Assembly: GCA_034766995.1 (NCBI GenBank)
Contig: CM068319.1
Span: 22,140,469 to 22,204,468, forward strand
Source: Acanthacorydalis orientalis
Taxonomy: Eukaryota; Arthropoda; Insecta; Megaloptera; Corydalidae
Direction of reading: 5' to 3'
Length of the DNA stretch: 64,000 nucleotides
Position numbers and translations under genes: made by a program. Each line of letters starts with the position of its first letter. The first letter of the stretch is position 1. This document shows positions 14,813 to 26,543 of this stretch, piece by piece. The notes beneath the pieces are model-generated. The model had not been told where the DNA came from, made no database searches, and was given only the letters and a program-made list of their open reading frames with translations.

Positions 14813-15609
14813 TGATAGTTTCTTATCTTTAAAAAATGTTTAGAGTATATTGTCGATCAGATAAGTGCATTCTTACATTTTCATAATAGAAACCTTTAAG
14901 AAAAATTTATATTATATTTGCATTAATTTCATGCGTGATCCATTCATATTAAAAAAATGTTTTTTATTAGCTTGAGTTGTGATGTTGTTCTTTTATATTT
15001 AATTGGTGCTGCAGTTATTTTCAGAAAATATTTATTTTGTAGTTTGTTTTAATTTATGTATACATTTTTAAACAAAAATTTGTTAAACGAAATATTTTGA
15101 TCAGATAATATTTATTTATTTATTATATGTTTATTATCTTCATTTCTTATTCGAAGTTAAAAATAATTTTAGTGAAACGTATTAAAATATTTTACTGGAT
15201 AATAACTTTTGTGATCAACTGCTTACTCGATTTTTTAAATAAGCTTAGTTTTAAATTTATGAAATTTATTATAATTATTTCAGTAGAAGATACCGCTGGA
15301 TGTAACAGTAAATGTGTTTATTTATTTTTTTTTATTAGTAAGCATTGTCTAAAAATGTTTTATATAATTTTATATATTTTTATCCAACGTTTTAAGTTGA
15401 AAAATGTTTTTTTACAAATACATTAGTTTTCAATAAAGAATATTTGAGCTTAATCATCCGCAACAGTGAATGTCGAATTGTGAAAATAGATTTATATTTT
15501 ACTAAAAATTAATTTATACCGTTCTTTAGATCTTAAAAAATATAAAAAAAAATATTTTATTATAATAATACAAATTTGTCATAAATAACCAAAAATAAAT
15601 ATATGTATG

Positions 15610-15652
<43 letters not shown>

Positions 15653-15962
15653 AATGCTGTTATTAAGTCATTCTTAATAACAACATTTGATTATTCGAAA
15701 TTTAGAAGATAATTTTAAGATCATATGCAGCTTAATAGTAAGAAAGATTGTTTTTCGCTTAAAATTATCATTCTTTGAAAAACGTTAAATAATCCTAAAG
15801 ATTATTAATGTGAATCAATATTAAGTCTGCTTAAAATTTTCACATATAGGTAAATTATACTATTCTAATATGATGTTTGTTCATTTGTTAGTTGGTGAAT
15901 TTTAAAGAAGCACAAAATATAAAAAAATATTCAGTTCTTTTAAAATGTTTTTATATTAAAAC

Positions 15963-16023
<61 letters not shown>

Positions 16024-16863
16024 GTGTGTGTGTGTTTATATATAAATAATTATTTTCCAAGATAAATATAGCAGATTAGTAAAACTTATAAAAACATTAA
16101 TTGTTGTTTATATTTGCATGCTTAATTATCGTTGAAAATCACTTCAAGTTACATAACGTAATTGCAGATATTTCTTTATTCTTTTATTTCTTTAAGAATT
16201 TAAACATTATACAAATTTACAATAATCTGATATTTTTTCCTTCTAAATGGGAATATTTCTTTAATTTGCGATTTTTTTGTGTTAGAAATCTGATGAAACA
16301 CTGTTATTTCTTTCTACTTTTATGCGATTTTTTATATGTTAGAATAATGAATATTAAATATGCTCGACAATATTTTTCTATATAAATCAAATCAATAATT
16401 AGAAAATCTATGAAAATTATTGCTCTTCTTGTCTAGAAACAAATTCATTGACCGTTCCTTTTTTCTCTTAAGAAAATAATGTATGTAGTTTACTCGGTTT
16501 TATTATTTATTACACGACTATAGTCTTTATTTAGACATAACTGCACAGCTCTTTAAAAAAGCGTTGCTCTAATTTGATATAAAGTCGCCCCATATTCTAA
16601 ATTGTGCAGAATAATATTCAAAGATAATTTTGTAATGTTATATTTATTTATTTCTACTCATAAGACTGACTGAGAATTTCATAAAAAATAAATAAAATGT
16701 ACAGACAAGCATTTCATTTATATCGTCCTGTTTGAATTGTTTTCTTCTACTGATCCTTAATACATATTCAATGGCTAATGGTTTAATCGCTATATACTTG
16801 TAAATTTTCTCAAAAAAATCTAGATTTTATCTAAGGCTGTCAATTAAAATAAAACCCAAACTC
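14807..16863. other. AT-rich proximal intron of the BarH-like gene, no exon seen
   Basis: Arrays: (AT)n 15611-15649 and 15964-16017, the latter followed by a (GT)n run at 16022-16035. The plus-strand frames at 15127-15426 and 16101-16385 are Phe/Ile/Leu-rich with poly-T codon bias and no recognisable domain. I take them as chance. Confidence 0.5.
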
Positions 16864-16865
16864 AC
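16864..16865 (-). other. Splice donor of the BarH-like exon
   Basis: On the minus strand the sequence GAACG/GTGAGTTT matches the metazoan 5' splice consensus. Protein similarity to BarH stops here: read through, the frame adds a short EFGFYFN tail and ends within eight codons. The intron therefore begins at 16865 and extends leftwards at least to position 1, unless an unrecognised exon intervenes. Confidence 0.8.
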
Positions 16866-17301
16866 CGTTCGAACAAACACTTGACGTATCTCCCGGATGT
16901 CCACTCGAATCCGTATCACTGTCCGCATCTCTGTCCGGCGCGGATGTCGGAGGACCGCCGGGATGATGTCCACCGTGATGATGATGGTGGTGATGATGTA
17001 ACGCGGCGTGTAAACTAAGATCTCTCGGTCCTGGACTAGGACTCCGCCTTCCGGTACCTGTACCGTTCCCAGGACCACCGCTACCGCCACCCGATAAAAT
17101 ATCCGTGATCATAAATCGGGATCGCGCCGCTGTCGACGTATGTGGCATCGCTGCCCCCTGGTGCCCCCCGTGGGGAGGCTGCGGTGGTGGCGGACTACTT
17201 GCACCGTTCGTTGCCGTCGATGTGATTGTCGATATACGATGATGAAAAGGTGGCGCTTGCTGTTGTAGCTTCTGGTGTAGGGATTCGTTTTGTACAGTCA
17301 T
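16866..17301 (-). CDS. BarH: BarH-type homeobox transcription factor, 5' coding exon (homeodomain exon not in window)
   Basis: Bar-class homeobox proteins are nuclear transcription factors for sensory-organ and neuronal fate. Seen: 145 complete codons from an ATG at 17301, then an AAC-G/GTGAGT splice donor after 16866, so the intron is phase 1 within a Gly codon. Features in order: Gln/Pro-rich start (residues 10-50), ARSRFMITDIL at about 59-69, Gly/Ser linker 70-80, RRSPSPGPRDLSLH at 85-98, His8 run 102-109, acidic DRDADSDTDSSG at 123-134, and DTSSVCSNG at the donor. In Drosophila BarH1 I recall RSRFM-I-DIL (an eh1/FIL Groucho-type motif) and an SVCSNGG stretch just before the homeodomain, in the same order, which is why I call BarH. 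The exon is strongly GC-rich in an AT-rich setting. No stop occurs before the donor. The homeodomain should lie at lower coordinates, but no homeodomain-like reading was seen there. The eh1 motif also occurs in other NK-like homeobox classes, so Bar is likely rather than proven. Confidence 0.82.
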
Positions 17302-17454
17302 AACACTGGCGTTTTTTTCGTACTCGTACGAATTGTCGTAATAATACTTATTGTTGTTATTGTAAATTAAATTTTGACGGCTGTACAGGTCAGGTATTTG
17401 TGTAGAGTAATCCAGTGTGCGTCTTAAATGATAACTGTTTAAACTTGATATTTA
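17302..17454 (-). other. ATG-less in-frame extension upstream of the BarH-like start
   Basis: Directly upstream of the ATG at 17301 the same frame stays open for about 51 codons, back to a TAA at about 17452. It contains no Met. It encodes a Tyr/Asn-rich stretch (NNNNKYYYDNSYEYE near the ATG). In DNA this AT-rich an open run of that length is unusual. It could be chance 5'UTR, or coding sequence joined to an upstream exon through an acceptor such as CTGTACAG at about 17382. The alternative ATG at 17301 has only a moderate start context (GTT before the ATG). Confidence 0.4.
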
Positions 17455-18400
17455 TGATCCTTAAAAACTATTTTTTAAGAGTGGATAGTAATTTATTTAT
17501 AAATGAAACTGTTGCACTGTTTCAGTTCGAAATAGTTTTCAAACACACGTATATATGAATGCTTAAATTATTTTCTTTATTTGAAATATTTCCTTTTAAT
17601 CTTGTAAGTACTAATTAATCGATCACAATTAAAATCATTTATCTTTATTTACGTATAACAGTCTTGTTCATTGAATAAAATTTTAATTGAATTTAATTCT
17701 GTCCTATTAAACGAATTATAAAAATGTTTGATAATAAATAATGCGATTTTTTATACAACTTTCATGGAAAGTAATAGAGTATTATTAAAAATCAATCACA
17801 AAATAACAGTCTGCGAAAATATAGTTCAAATTTGTTCAAACACATTTTAGTCACATATTTCATATGAAAGTTTTCGTATAAATAAACATACATCTGATTC
17901 AAACTGCAGATAAATCTATTTTTGTAACAAATTAACATATCACGTTATACTTATATTAAGTTCCAATTATCTGAGAATGTCATCTACACTTTTGACATCA
18001 ATATAAATATGTTATTTGTTTTTATTTGTTGTATTCTTGTAAGTTTAAAACTTTTTATATTTCATTTGAAAAAAAGCACACACTGTTATTTATGTTTCAC
18101 TTTCACAAAATGTGTAAATGTCGAGTTATAAGTTTCCAGTTTGAAAAAAAAAACAGTTCCGAATTCAAAAAATCATCACAGCTTCTTTCATTTAAATGTT
18201 TCTCGTTCTTAAAACAAAACACGCACGTTATTGTTTCCACTTGAAAAAAATCAGTGCGACCGCGCTATGCAAAAAAAATCCTATACACATGTCATCATGA
18301 TGTACGTTTAACGAAATCGCTATAATAATATTCGACAGTTAACGAGTCGTCACACTTGACAATACGCTGTTACCACAGTGCTAAATGTGGGCAAACTAAC
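17455..18400. other. 5'-flanking/intronic sequence of the BarH-like locus
   Basis: No ORF of note and, unusually for this window, no (AT)n array over this whole kilobase. If the candidate 5' exon at 18401-18620 is real, this is the first intron. Sequence near 18240-18400 becomes GC-richer towards the island. Confidence 0.4.
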
Positions 18401-18620
18401 CTGATCACAGATGTCCGTGCGCCCAAACCAGAAACACGTTCGTAAATCAGCCATATTGACTCTCCCCACTAGCAACGCGACTTCGTTTCCCCACTCAGCC
18501 GTACATCGTACCAATCGGCGTGCAGAATAAGTAAACGGTCGACCAATCGATGTGCTCCGACTCATCTCTAGGCGTTGATATGCAACTCGTGTTTGTTGTT
18601 ATTATATGGGCCGGGCTATA
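18401..18620 (-). promoter_or_regulatory. GC-rich promoter island and candidate 5' exon for the BarH-like gene
   Basis: This is one of three clear GC/CpG-rich islands in the window and lies about 1.1 kb upstream of the BarH-like ATG on its strand. Reading on the minus strand there are two CGATTGGT (inverted CCAAT) boxes, at about 18545 and 18515, then GC-rich sequence, then AATATGGCTG, then GATCAG/GTTAGT, a good splice donor with the exon ending at 18401. An open frame runs through it (from about 18565 on the minus strand), but joining it to the upstream BarH frame at the visible acceptors does not keep phase. I therefore favour a non-coding 5' exon with a possible short uORF. The transcription start cannot be read from the sequence, and the link to the BarH-like gene is inferred from position and strand. 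Confidence 0.4.
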
Positions 18621-18896
18621 ATCCAAGTAAGCTGTGGACGGCCTCGTACTTGAATCGCGAAGCCTACCCGTGTCATTTTATTTGATTCTTGAAAATGTGG
18701 ATATAAGTGGTTATGCTGCTTCGAAAAATATTTTGTAAATCGATTACAAATAAAGAGGAGATTGTACACGCTTGTCGGTTCTGCACAATATTTGTATAGG
18801 TTGCAAACGTTTAACAATACATGCATACGAGAAACTGCATATGCTATTCTACTAGTGCATATTCATCTTTAAACCATTCATACTTATACATATATG

Positions 18897-18947
<51 letters not shown>

Positions 18948-20149
18948 GCATTAAGCAATTTATTTTTAAAAATACACATAGGTAGCCATATAAAGGTTAA
19001 TGTAGGAATGAAAGTGAATTTCACAAATAAATTAACGATTAAAACACATATCTTTTAACATATCAAAAATCTGTTGATTGTCTATTTTGCTAATAAATAT
19101 TTAGAGTATAATTCAATTCAAATTTCACTGCTTAAAATATTTTTACTGAAACTAATTTCCAAATGACTGCACATTAAGATATTAGATTTCTTATTTAAGT
19201 TTATATACTAATTTAAGTATATAAACATTACAAACTGCCATACATTATTATTAGAGTTTATTATCATGCGTTCAGTTATTTTCCATAAGCAACATCGATT
19301 CTATTACTATTATTGATAATATTAGTAGAGTTTATTGTTGTAGTTAGCATAAATATAAAACTGAATCAATCTTGATTTTTATTAACACGTTAATAGGTTA
19401 ACACTTAAATACATGTAAGGCTTTTCATTCATTTCAAAGACAGAATCATCATCCTCAAAGCACAGAGTCTGAAAATCTCACATTGATGGTATTGCGATTG
19501 AATTGTGCTTTAACATAATGTCTGTATCAAAACAGACAACTCATTAATGAAAATTTTAATATATAAGGTATTTGTTTCATTTGTAGAAATAAATATACTA
19601 CAGTCTCAAACCGTAACTATCAAATAAAAGTATGGATATAAATTCATGACACTTACTCAAAATAATTAAATGATGGAGAACATAATATAAAGGACTGTAG
19701 TTTTTTTTATTGAGAAAAATTGATTTCTTTATAGAATTTTGATTCTTCATTACTATGAAAACATAAAACTTGTCTAATGATTTAGTACAACATGAAAGTT
19801 AATGCTTCTAAGTAGTTATGAGAATTGTAGCACTGAAAGTAAGTGTATATTTATTTTGTACGGAAATCAGTTAATATTATTATAATAATTGATTGTAGAA
19901 CTATTTCTACATATATTTTTTTAGTATTATAATTAAAATGCACTTTTATTGTAATTTAACATTAAACTTTTGATAAATTATATTATATTATGGAATGTCA
20001 ATGATTTTCAACGTTTATTTATGAAAAACTGTAATATATTACTAGTTAGTGTTAATACAGACATTATATAACATTAAAAAGATGAAAAATATATTTTTTA
20101 AATAAATCAATGATTTAGAACACACACAAAAAATATGTTTCACAATATA

Positions 20150-20207
<58 letters not shown>

Positions 20208-20911
20208 TTATGTATAAAACCGAGTGTCAGATATAACATATTAATTTATTTTCAAATTATATTTTGAGTAATATTAATATTTTAAAATAATAGAAGTTAA
20301 TAAACTACAAACTGGTAAAATTTTTCAACGAAACCGAACTAATTCTTATAAAATCTACTTCATTGATTCGCCTGTTAACAAAAATATGAAAATACAATTT
20401 GGTAAATTATGTAAATAGAGAAAATTCGTTAGAAAATTATGAAGATTTTCTTTTCTACTACTTACTGTATAAAACAAGAACTGAAGAATAGATTTAAGGC
20501 TCGTACACACTATAAATAAAGAACCCGCAGGAAAGCGAAACAGTTAAAATGAATTTTATTTTTATTGTGGTATTTTTTGGGAATTTATTATTTTTTATAA
20601 TTACTCAATATTACTTAAATACCTAAACATGATCAAAATAAAATAACTTTTAATTTGTCTGTATCTAGGCATTAGAATATGTTGGATGATATAAATGCTA
20701 GAAAATAAAAGTATTTTTTAAAAAAAAAACTTTCTAAATACAAAATCTACATATGAAATGTAGTTAATTAATTTTATAATTGGTATCAACTGCTTTTAAA
20801 CTATACAAATATTTATTACACTTTATTCTTTACCTGTAGTTTACACTTTGTAAAAGTGTTTTGTATGCTTGAATAACAAAAATGTAATATTTTGTTAATC
20901 ATATATAAACA
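18621..20911. other. Upstream flank of the BarH-like locus, no gene seen
   Basis: GC content falls off after about 18680. Arrays: (AT)n 18899-18945 and 20154-20206. No supported coding segment. Confidence 0.55.
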
Positions 20912-20917
20912 TTATAT

Positions 20918-21000
<83 letters not shown>
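20912..21000. repeat. (AT)n array with AAT and CAT interruptions
   Basis: About 89 bp of near-continuous AT dinucleotides. Confidence 0.95.
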
Positions 21001-21205
21001 CATGAATATATTCTTAGATAAAATGTAAACAGAATCACAATACAAAAATTGTTACTTACCGTTAGAGCAATATTCTTCATGAGCATATTAGAAACTTTAC
21101 TCAAATCTTTCAGGGACAGAAGTTTTTCATGAATTAAAAGTTTTGTTGGTGCTTTGGTCTCTGCTGCTATTAAATTTATAAATTCTATATTTCTGAAACA
21201 TAAGA

Positions 21206-21209
<4 letters not shown>

Positions 21210-21240
<31 letters not shown>
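21210..21240. repeat. (AT)n array directly abutting a mariner end
   Basis: 31 bp of AT dinucleotides. Its last TA is the apparent target duplication of the mariner remnant beginning at 21241. Confidence 0.93.
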
Positions 21241-21244
<4 letters not shown>

Positions 21245-21450
21245 GTGTAGAAATTAATTCAATCTTTTTTATAGAAAATGAAAATTTATATACGGAAAAA
21301 TAGTAGGAAATATAGTATATGGAAAAATGTTAATTATTAAAATATTCCCCATTATTTTATATAACTTTGATCCATCTGTCGGGTCACTGACAAAACCCTT
21401 ATAGAAAAAAAGATAGTGACTTTCTCTCGATGAATGATTATATATATATA
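21241..21450. repeat. Tandem duplication inside the mariner remnant, unit 1
   Basis: The left terminus and about 200 bp of the element (GTGTAGAAATTAATT ... GATAGTGACTTTCTCTCGA) are repeated from 21451 at a period of 208 bp. A short (TA)n separates the units. Confidence 0.9.
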
Positions 21451-21658
21451 ATGTGTAGAAATTAATTTGTTCTTTTTTATAGGAAATGAAAATTTATATA
21501 CGGAAAAATAGTAGGAAATATTAGTATACGAAAAAATGTTAATTATTAAAATATTCCCCATTATTTTATAGAACTTTGATCCATCTGTCGGCTCACTGAC
21601 AAAACCCTTATCGAAAAAAAGATACTGACTTTCAGTCGACGAAGAAGTCTTAATGCAT
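21451..21658. repeat. Tandem duplication inside the mariner remnant, unit 2
   Basis: Second copy, sharing GGAAATGAAAATTTATATAC, TTAATTATTAAAATATTCCC and ACTTTGATCCATCTGTCGG with unit 1. A few substitutions and one 1-base insertion separate them. Confidence 0.9.
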
Positions 21659-21986
21659 TTTCGGACCTCTTCTATTGTTTTAACATTTCTTACATGTTTC
21701 ATGCGTCACCAAAGCTGAGCAAATCATTACTATGGCTTCCACAGCATATTTTACACTAGAATGCGAAAACTATGCAATGCCTAGTATGCTACTTTTCGGG
21801 CGCCAGTGTATTTACTACTTTTTTGTGAGGATATGCCAACTGTTGGTCAATATACATAGTATTATCAAATATTAAAGTTATCACTACAAAATCCTAAAAC
21901 AACGAGAAACATATCTTTAATTTAAAACTTGAGTTTAGTTATAACTAATTCAGTTTAAAGGCACTAAATTAACTTTTTACACCTAA

Positions 21987-22223
21987 TATATATATATATA
22001 TATATATATATTTATTCATTTTCACTTTATTATTAAACTATAATATTTTTATAATTAATTTAAAAATGTTAAATTTTAATAATTAGCTAAAATAATTTGA
22101 GCAATAATTTAACATTTTTAGAAAGTTGTAAATTACTTCTAATTATATATTGCTAAATATTTTTTCATTTGCATATTGCTTATTATGTATGCTTCATCAT
22201 TTTTAATTATGTAGCATGATTTT

Positions 22224-22276
<53 letters not shown>

Positions 22277-23422
22277 CTTATACATGCATTCAAAAATCAC
22301 TATCCCGCTTTTATGACAGTTCTAAAAATAATAAATATAATTAATAAAGATACAATCATTAAACTAACACCGATTGCATCTACATCTACGTACACTTAAT
22401 GTATATGACTTGGAAAAAGTACCAACTCATTCAACAGAAACAGACTTTCATGATGTTACTTTAGTTTTTGGTAAACAAGAAATTGTACCTAGTCTTCGTC
22501 AGTAAAAGTTGATAATAAAACATAAAATCTTCTAATTGGAAACATTTTGTATACAATTAAGAAAAAAACACATACAATATATTAATAATTAAATGTAATA
22601 ATAATAGGTTACATGTTTATTCATTAGTTCATTTAAAATTAAAATTGTGTAATTTGTTTTATATTACATATTATTTGTCGGGACTTGAATTGAAATATAT
22701 TATCATAAACGAATTTCATTTTAATTTTTAATAATTTTTATTAAATTTATATATATATATATATATATAGTTGAAAATATATTAAAAATGTCAATTGTTT
22801 GATTTTTTGAAATTTTATTTGAACTCACAGTCAATAGTACTATTATTTTAAATAAATTAATTAATAAATAAAAAGACGTATATGTGTTCCTATTAATATC
22901 TTCATGAATAATTAGATTACATCATTTTCATACCTAATTTTTGTTATTATTTTATTTAATTATTACAGGAAGAACTATATTATTATTTTTATCATAATTA
23001 GCACTAATGTAATATATAAGAAAATTCATCCATTTTCATGTACAAACATATTTTTTAACGACGAAAAAGAACAATAAATGATAAGAAAATATGAAATTTA
23101 TAAAATATTTTCTGGTTCTTTTCATACAATCACCTTATTAAATTTGAATTTTATCAAATGTTAATCTACCATTCTATTTAATTTCGTAAAAAATATATTA
23201 TTAACTTGAATTTTAATTGTTATTTTTTATTACCATTTATCGTATAATCAATATACAATTTATATTAGTCATTATTTTAATTCCGAGCGTATCAATGACT
23301 TCTTGTCGAAATTCAAATATATTTTACAATAATTACTGCAGAGAAATAATAACGTTTCTTTCTAATTTCCTCATATAAATTAAAAAATATACATTTCAAT
23401 TAAGTATTACAAATATATATAC

Positions 23423-23454
<32 letters not shown>

Positions 23455-24319
23455 GTATATATACAGAATTTCATTACTTCATATAAAATATTAGTTTAAT
23501 TAACATACCATGACTTCATTTACACCTCAGTATGAAATAAATAAATTGAAAGTGATTATTTCATTAAAAATATTTTTAACTTTCAACATTCGGTCTTACA
23601 TTGTCATTAAAGTAAATATGTATTAAATGTAATTTAATTTTTTTCATAAATAAATGTGTTATTACTGAGCTTATTAAAATTCACACTTATTTACATATCA
23701 GTTTCTCAATTTCATTCTTTCACTTAGAAGTATTATCGATACGTGATCAATTACTAATATACAATAAAATATTTTTAAATAGGTGAATTATTTAATATCA
23801 AATTGGTAAAATTTCGATAAGAAAACAAACTTTGATTTTACATAATTTACATGAAAACAGACTGTATTAAGTTGTTGAACAAAATAATTATACAGTTTAT
23901 TAAGGTAAATAAAAATTAATGGTATTCTATTATATAATCTTAACACAATAGTTAATTTGGAAAACAACTATTAATTAAAAATTAATTTATGGTAAATTTA
24001 AATGAATGCATCGTCTTCTAAATGAGTTATGTAGATTGCTTTCAAAACCTTTTTACTGATAGATGACATAAGTTGAAAAATTTGAACACAGAGACGTACG
24101 TTTATAAGCCGACGCACTAATAAAATATTAATTTAAACATTATGATTAAGAAATTCAATGATTTCTTATTTTAAAAAAAGTCGTCCTTTTTAGTTTTAGC
24201 AACAACGACTAATTATCATGGAGAAATCACTAGTGATGAAAGAAAATCGTTAATAAATTTAATGTTTTATGAAAGATGCCTCATCGTAATGTTTTATAAA
24301 GAAAATACCATATATACAT

Positions 24320-24357
<38 letters not shown>

Positions 24358-25299
24358 AATTGCAACACAAATGAAATAAATACTAAAGAGATTATTAAAA
24401 GAAAATTTCTTTATATATCTAAAGATTATAAACGGTTGAAATATTTTTTAAAAATGATCAAATTATTTGATCAAATGATCAATATATTTATAGAATATGG
24501 GGTTTGAACGCCAGTACAGTACATTGAACAGTGAAATAAGTATATTTGATCAAATATAATTTATGGATAAGTATTATATTTGATTTAGTAATGGGTAGTA
24601 AATTCGAAGTAAATAAATTATTTTCTTTAAATATGTTTCCCTTGAGAAATTTGATCGCTTATTGGAAAATTGCTGAAATTATTTTATTTTTAGTGAGCTA
24701 TCGTGATAAACGCGTCAGAATACGATTTTATTTATAGGTCGTTGCTGGAATTCTAGGGAAAAAATTCAAAAATATATCAATAAAAATAGAAAAAAATGTT
24801 TATAATTTTTTGCATGTATATATATATATATGAAATAATCTCCAGAAACAACTAAAGTAAAATGTAGAGTAAATGAAGAGTAAAGAGTAAGTGAAGTAAA
24901 TATTTCCAAACAAGTTCTTGCAATAATTAAATGATTTCTATACTTTTCACTAATATTTGAATCATCAACCAATTGATTCCTTATATACTTGCTAATCTAG
25001 AGCATTGTTTAGATTATAATTCATAAAATACTACAGTTTTCGGGAGTTCAGTTTATTTTAGAAAACTATTAAAATACTTTTGAAATTTTCCAACCCTTTC
25101 AAAAATATTATATTTTATCAGATGAAAAAGAAGAAAAAATTGTTGGATTGCCCTGAATTTGGAATCTGGAATCATTTTCAATAGATATGTACATTATCAT
25201 ATTTTTTTTAAATACATTTAACTTGTTTCTAGTAATTAGAAATTTCGGTTTTTCTACAATTTAATATCACAAAATGTGTACAAGTAATATTCTACATTT

Positions 25300-25340
<41 letters not shown>

Positions 25341-25484
25341 TATTTGTATATTTATTTACATATTTCAAGAAATTATATTTCGTATGTTTCCTTTATTTGA
25401 AATTCTATTTATTTTAATTAAAATTGCAGAAATTTAAATTAGAATTTCTCAGAATTGACTCTTTGAAGGTATCCATCTTTAATG

Positions 25485-25535
<51 letters not shown>

Positions 25536-26469
25536 GTGTTTATTTATCCATTGTCTTCTATTTTTAAACGTGCGTATCGTTGATGATCAAATGTCGTTTC
25601 AGAAACTATTTAAATTTTTACCAGGAACAATTAAGTAGCATATTTTTTACATAAATAAATGTTAATGTACGATAAGATCTGTTTCAATTCAGAAAATTCG
25701 CAGTAATCCTTATACAAATCCTCGAACAGATGTAGTGAACTTTTGAAGCAGTCCATAGGTAGAGTACAACGAGAGTACCGTTCCGTTTTCCTTTCGTACG
25801 TTCTCATTTCTAACGCTAATGGCAAACAGATTTGATTACATTTGCAATAATATTCGATGTTATTAAAGAAGCAAACTCGTGGATTTCGTGTCGATTAAAA
25901 TCCTATTGTTTTAATCATACGTGCATTGTGTTTCTCATCGTTTGTTTGGTTTTAATGCAAAAACCGTTACGGACTTATTTTAACACAATACACACATGTT
26001 TATGTATGTATTCGCATTATCATGATGTATGCGGTCTACATGGTGCTTTTGTTAAGTTTTTAATTATAATATAAACGTTACTACAGTTTTTGGCATGTGA
26101 TTCACTAATTGCTAGTTAATTGCTACGTGCATTAAGTGAAAGTAAATAAAATGTTTTAACCGAAACCACGCGTAATATACTCTGTGATTACGTTGTACAC
26201 TAGTATTTTATTTATTTTAGAAATTCGGAAATAACAGTCTCTCTGCATTTCGTTAAAATGCTTGGGAATTGAAATTATAGTAATTGAGTGTAATTTTGAA
26301 CTTTACAATGATTCTCGAAATATTGTTGTTTTGTGGTATGTACTTAAATTTTCACTGATGAAAAAACAACTGTAGTTTTTTCCCAAATCACCGTTATAAT
26401 TTCAATTAAATCACATTGTAATACATATATAATACGTCATGAATACACCCCTACCTGTTTGTATTTTTC
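21987..26469. other. AT-rich stretch, no gene supported
   Basis: Arrays: (AT)n 21985-22010 (against the mariner end), 22226-22274, 22749-22769, 24320-24357, 24817-24831, 25303-25332 and 25489-25533. The pair of opposed frames at 25631-25825 (minus, 64 codons) and 25832-26074 (plus) lie in slightly less AT-rich DNA, but I recognise no domain and no flanking splice pair. Confidence 0.5.
23411..23464. repeat. Near-perfect ~50-bp palindrome built from TA/CATA units
   Basis: TATATACATATACATATATA on the left is mirrored by TATATATGTATATGTATATA on the right around an (AT)n centre. Unlike the plain arrays, the C and G positions are symmetric, so it can form a cruciform. Confidence 0.85.

Positions 26470-26539
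<70 letters not shown>
26470..26539. repeat. (AT)n array with TTGT interruption
   Basis: About 70 bp of AT dinucleotides in two blocks. Confidence 0.95.

Positions 26540-26543
<4 letters not shown>

Larger units (their letters stand above)
21241..21986 (-). mobile_element. Mariner-family remnant (TTAGGTGT-ended), internally deleted and with a 208-bp tandem duplication
   Basis: The left end TTATGTGTAGAAATTAATT and the right end (reverse complement) TTAGGTGTAAAAAGTTAATT form terminal inverted repeats, each next to a TA in flanking (AT)n. The minus strand retains only a decayed transposase C-terminus (VRKCI..SS..., FFDKGF...) in broken frames within 21352-21702. The DNA-binding and catalytic parts are absent, so it cannot transpose by itself. 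A second, undisturbed copy with the same structure is at 41974-42484 (511 bp). Without the internal duplication this one would be about 538 bp. Confidence 0.78.

Noticed and set aside
16827..17090. Second minus-strand frame over the BarH-like exon
   Set aside because: An overlapping shifted frame of the GC-rich exon; the other frame has the BarH motifs and a donor in register.
25631..26074. Opposed 64- and 80-codon frames
   Set aside because: No recognised domain, start context or splice signals; left as unresolved rather than called.
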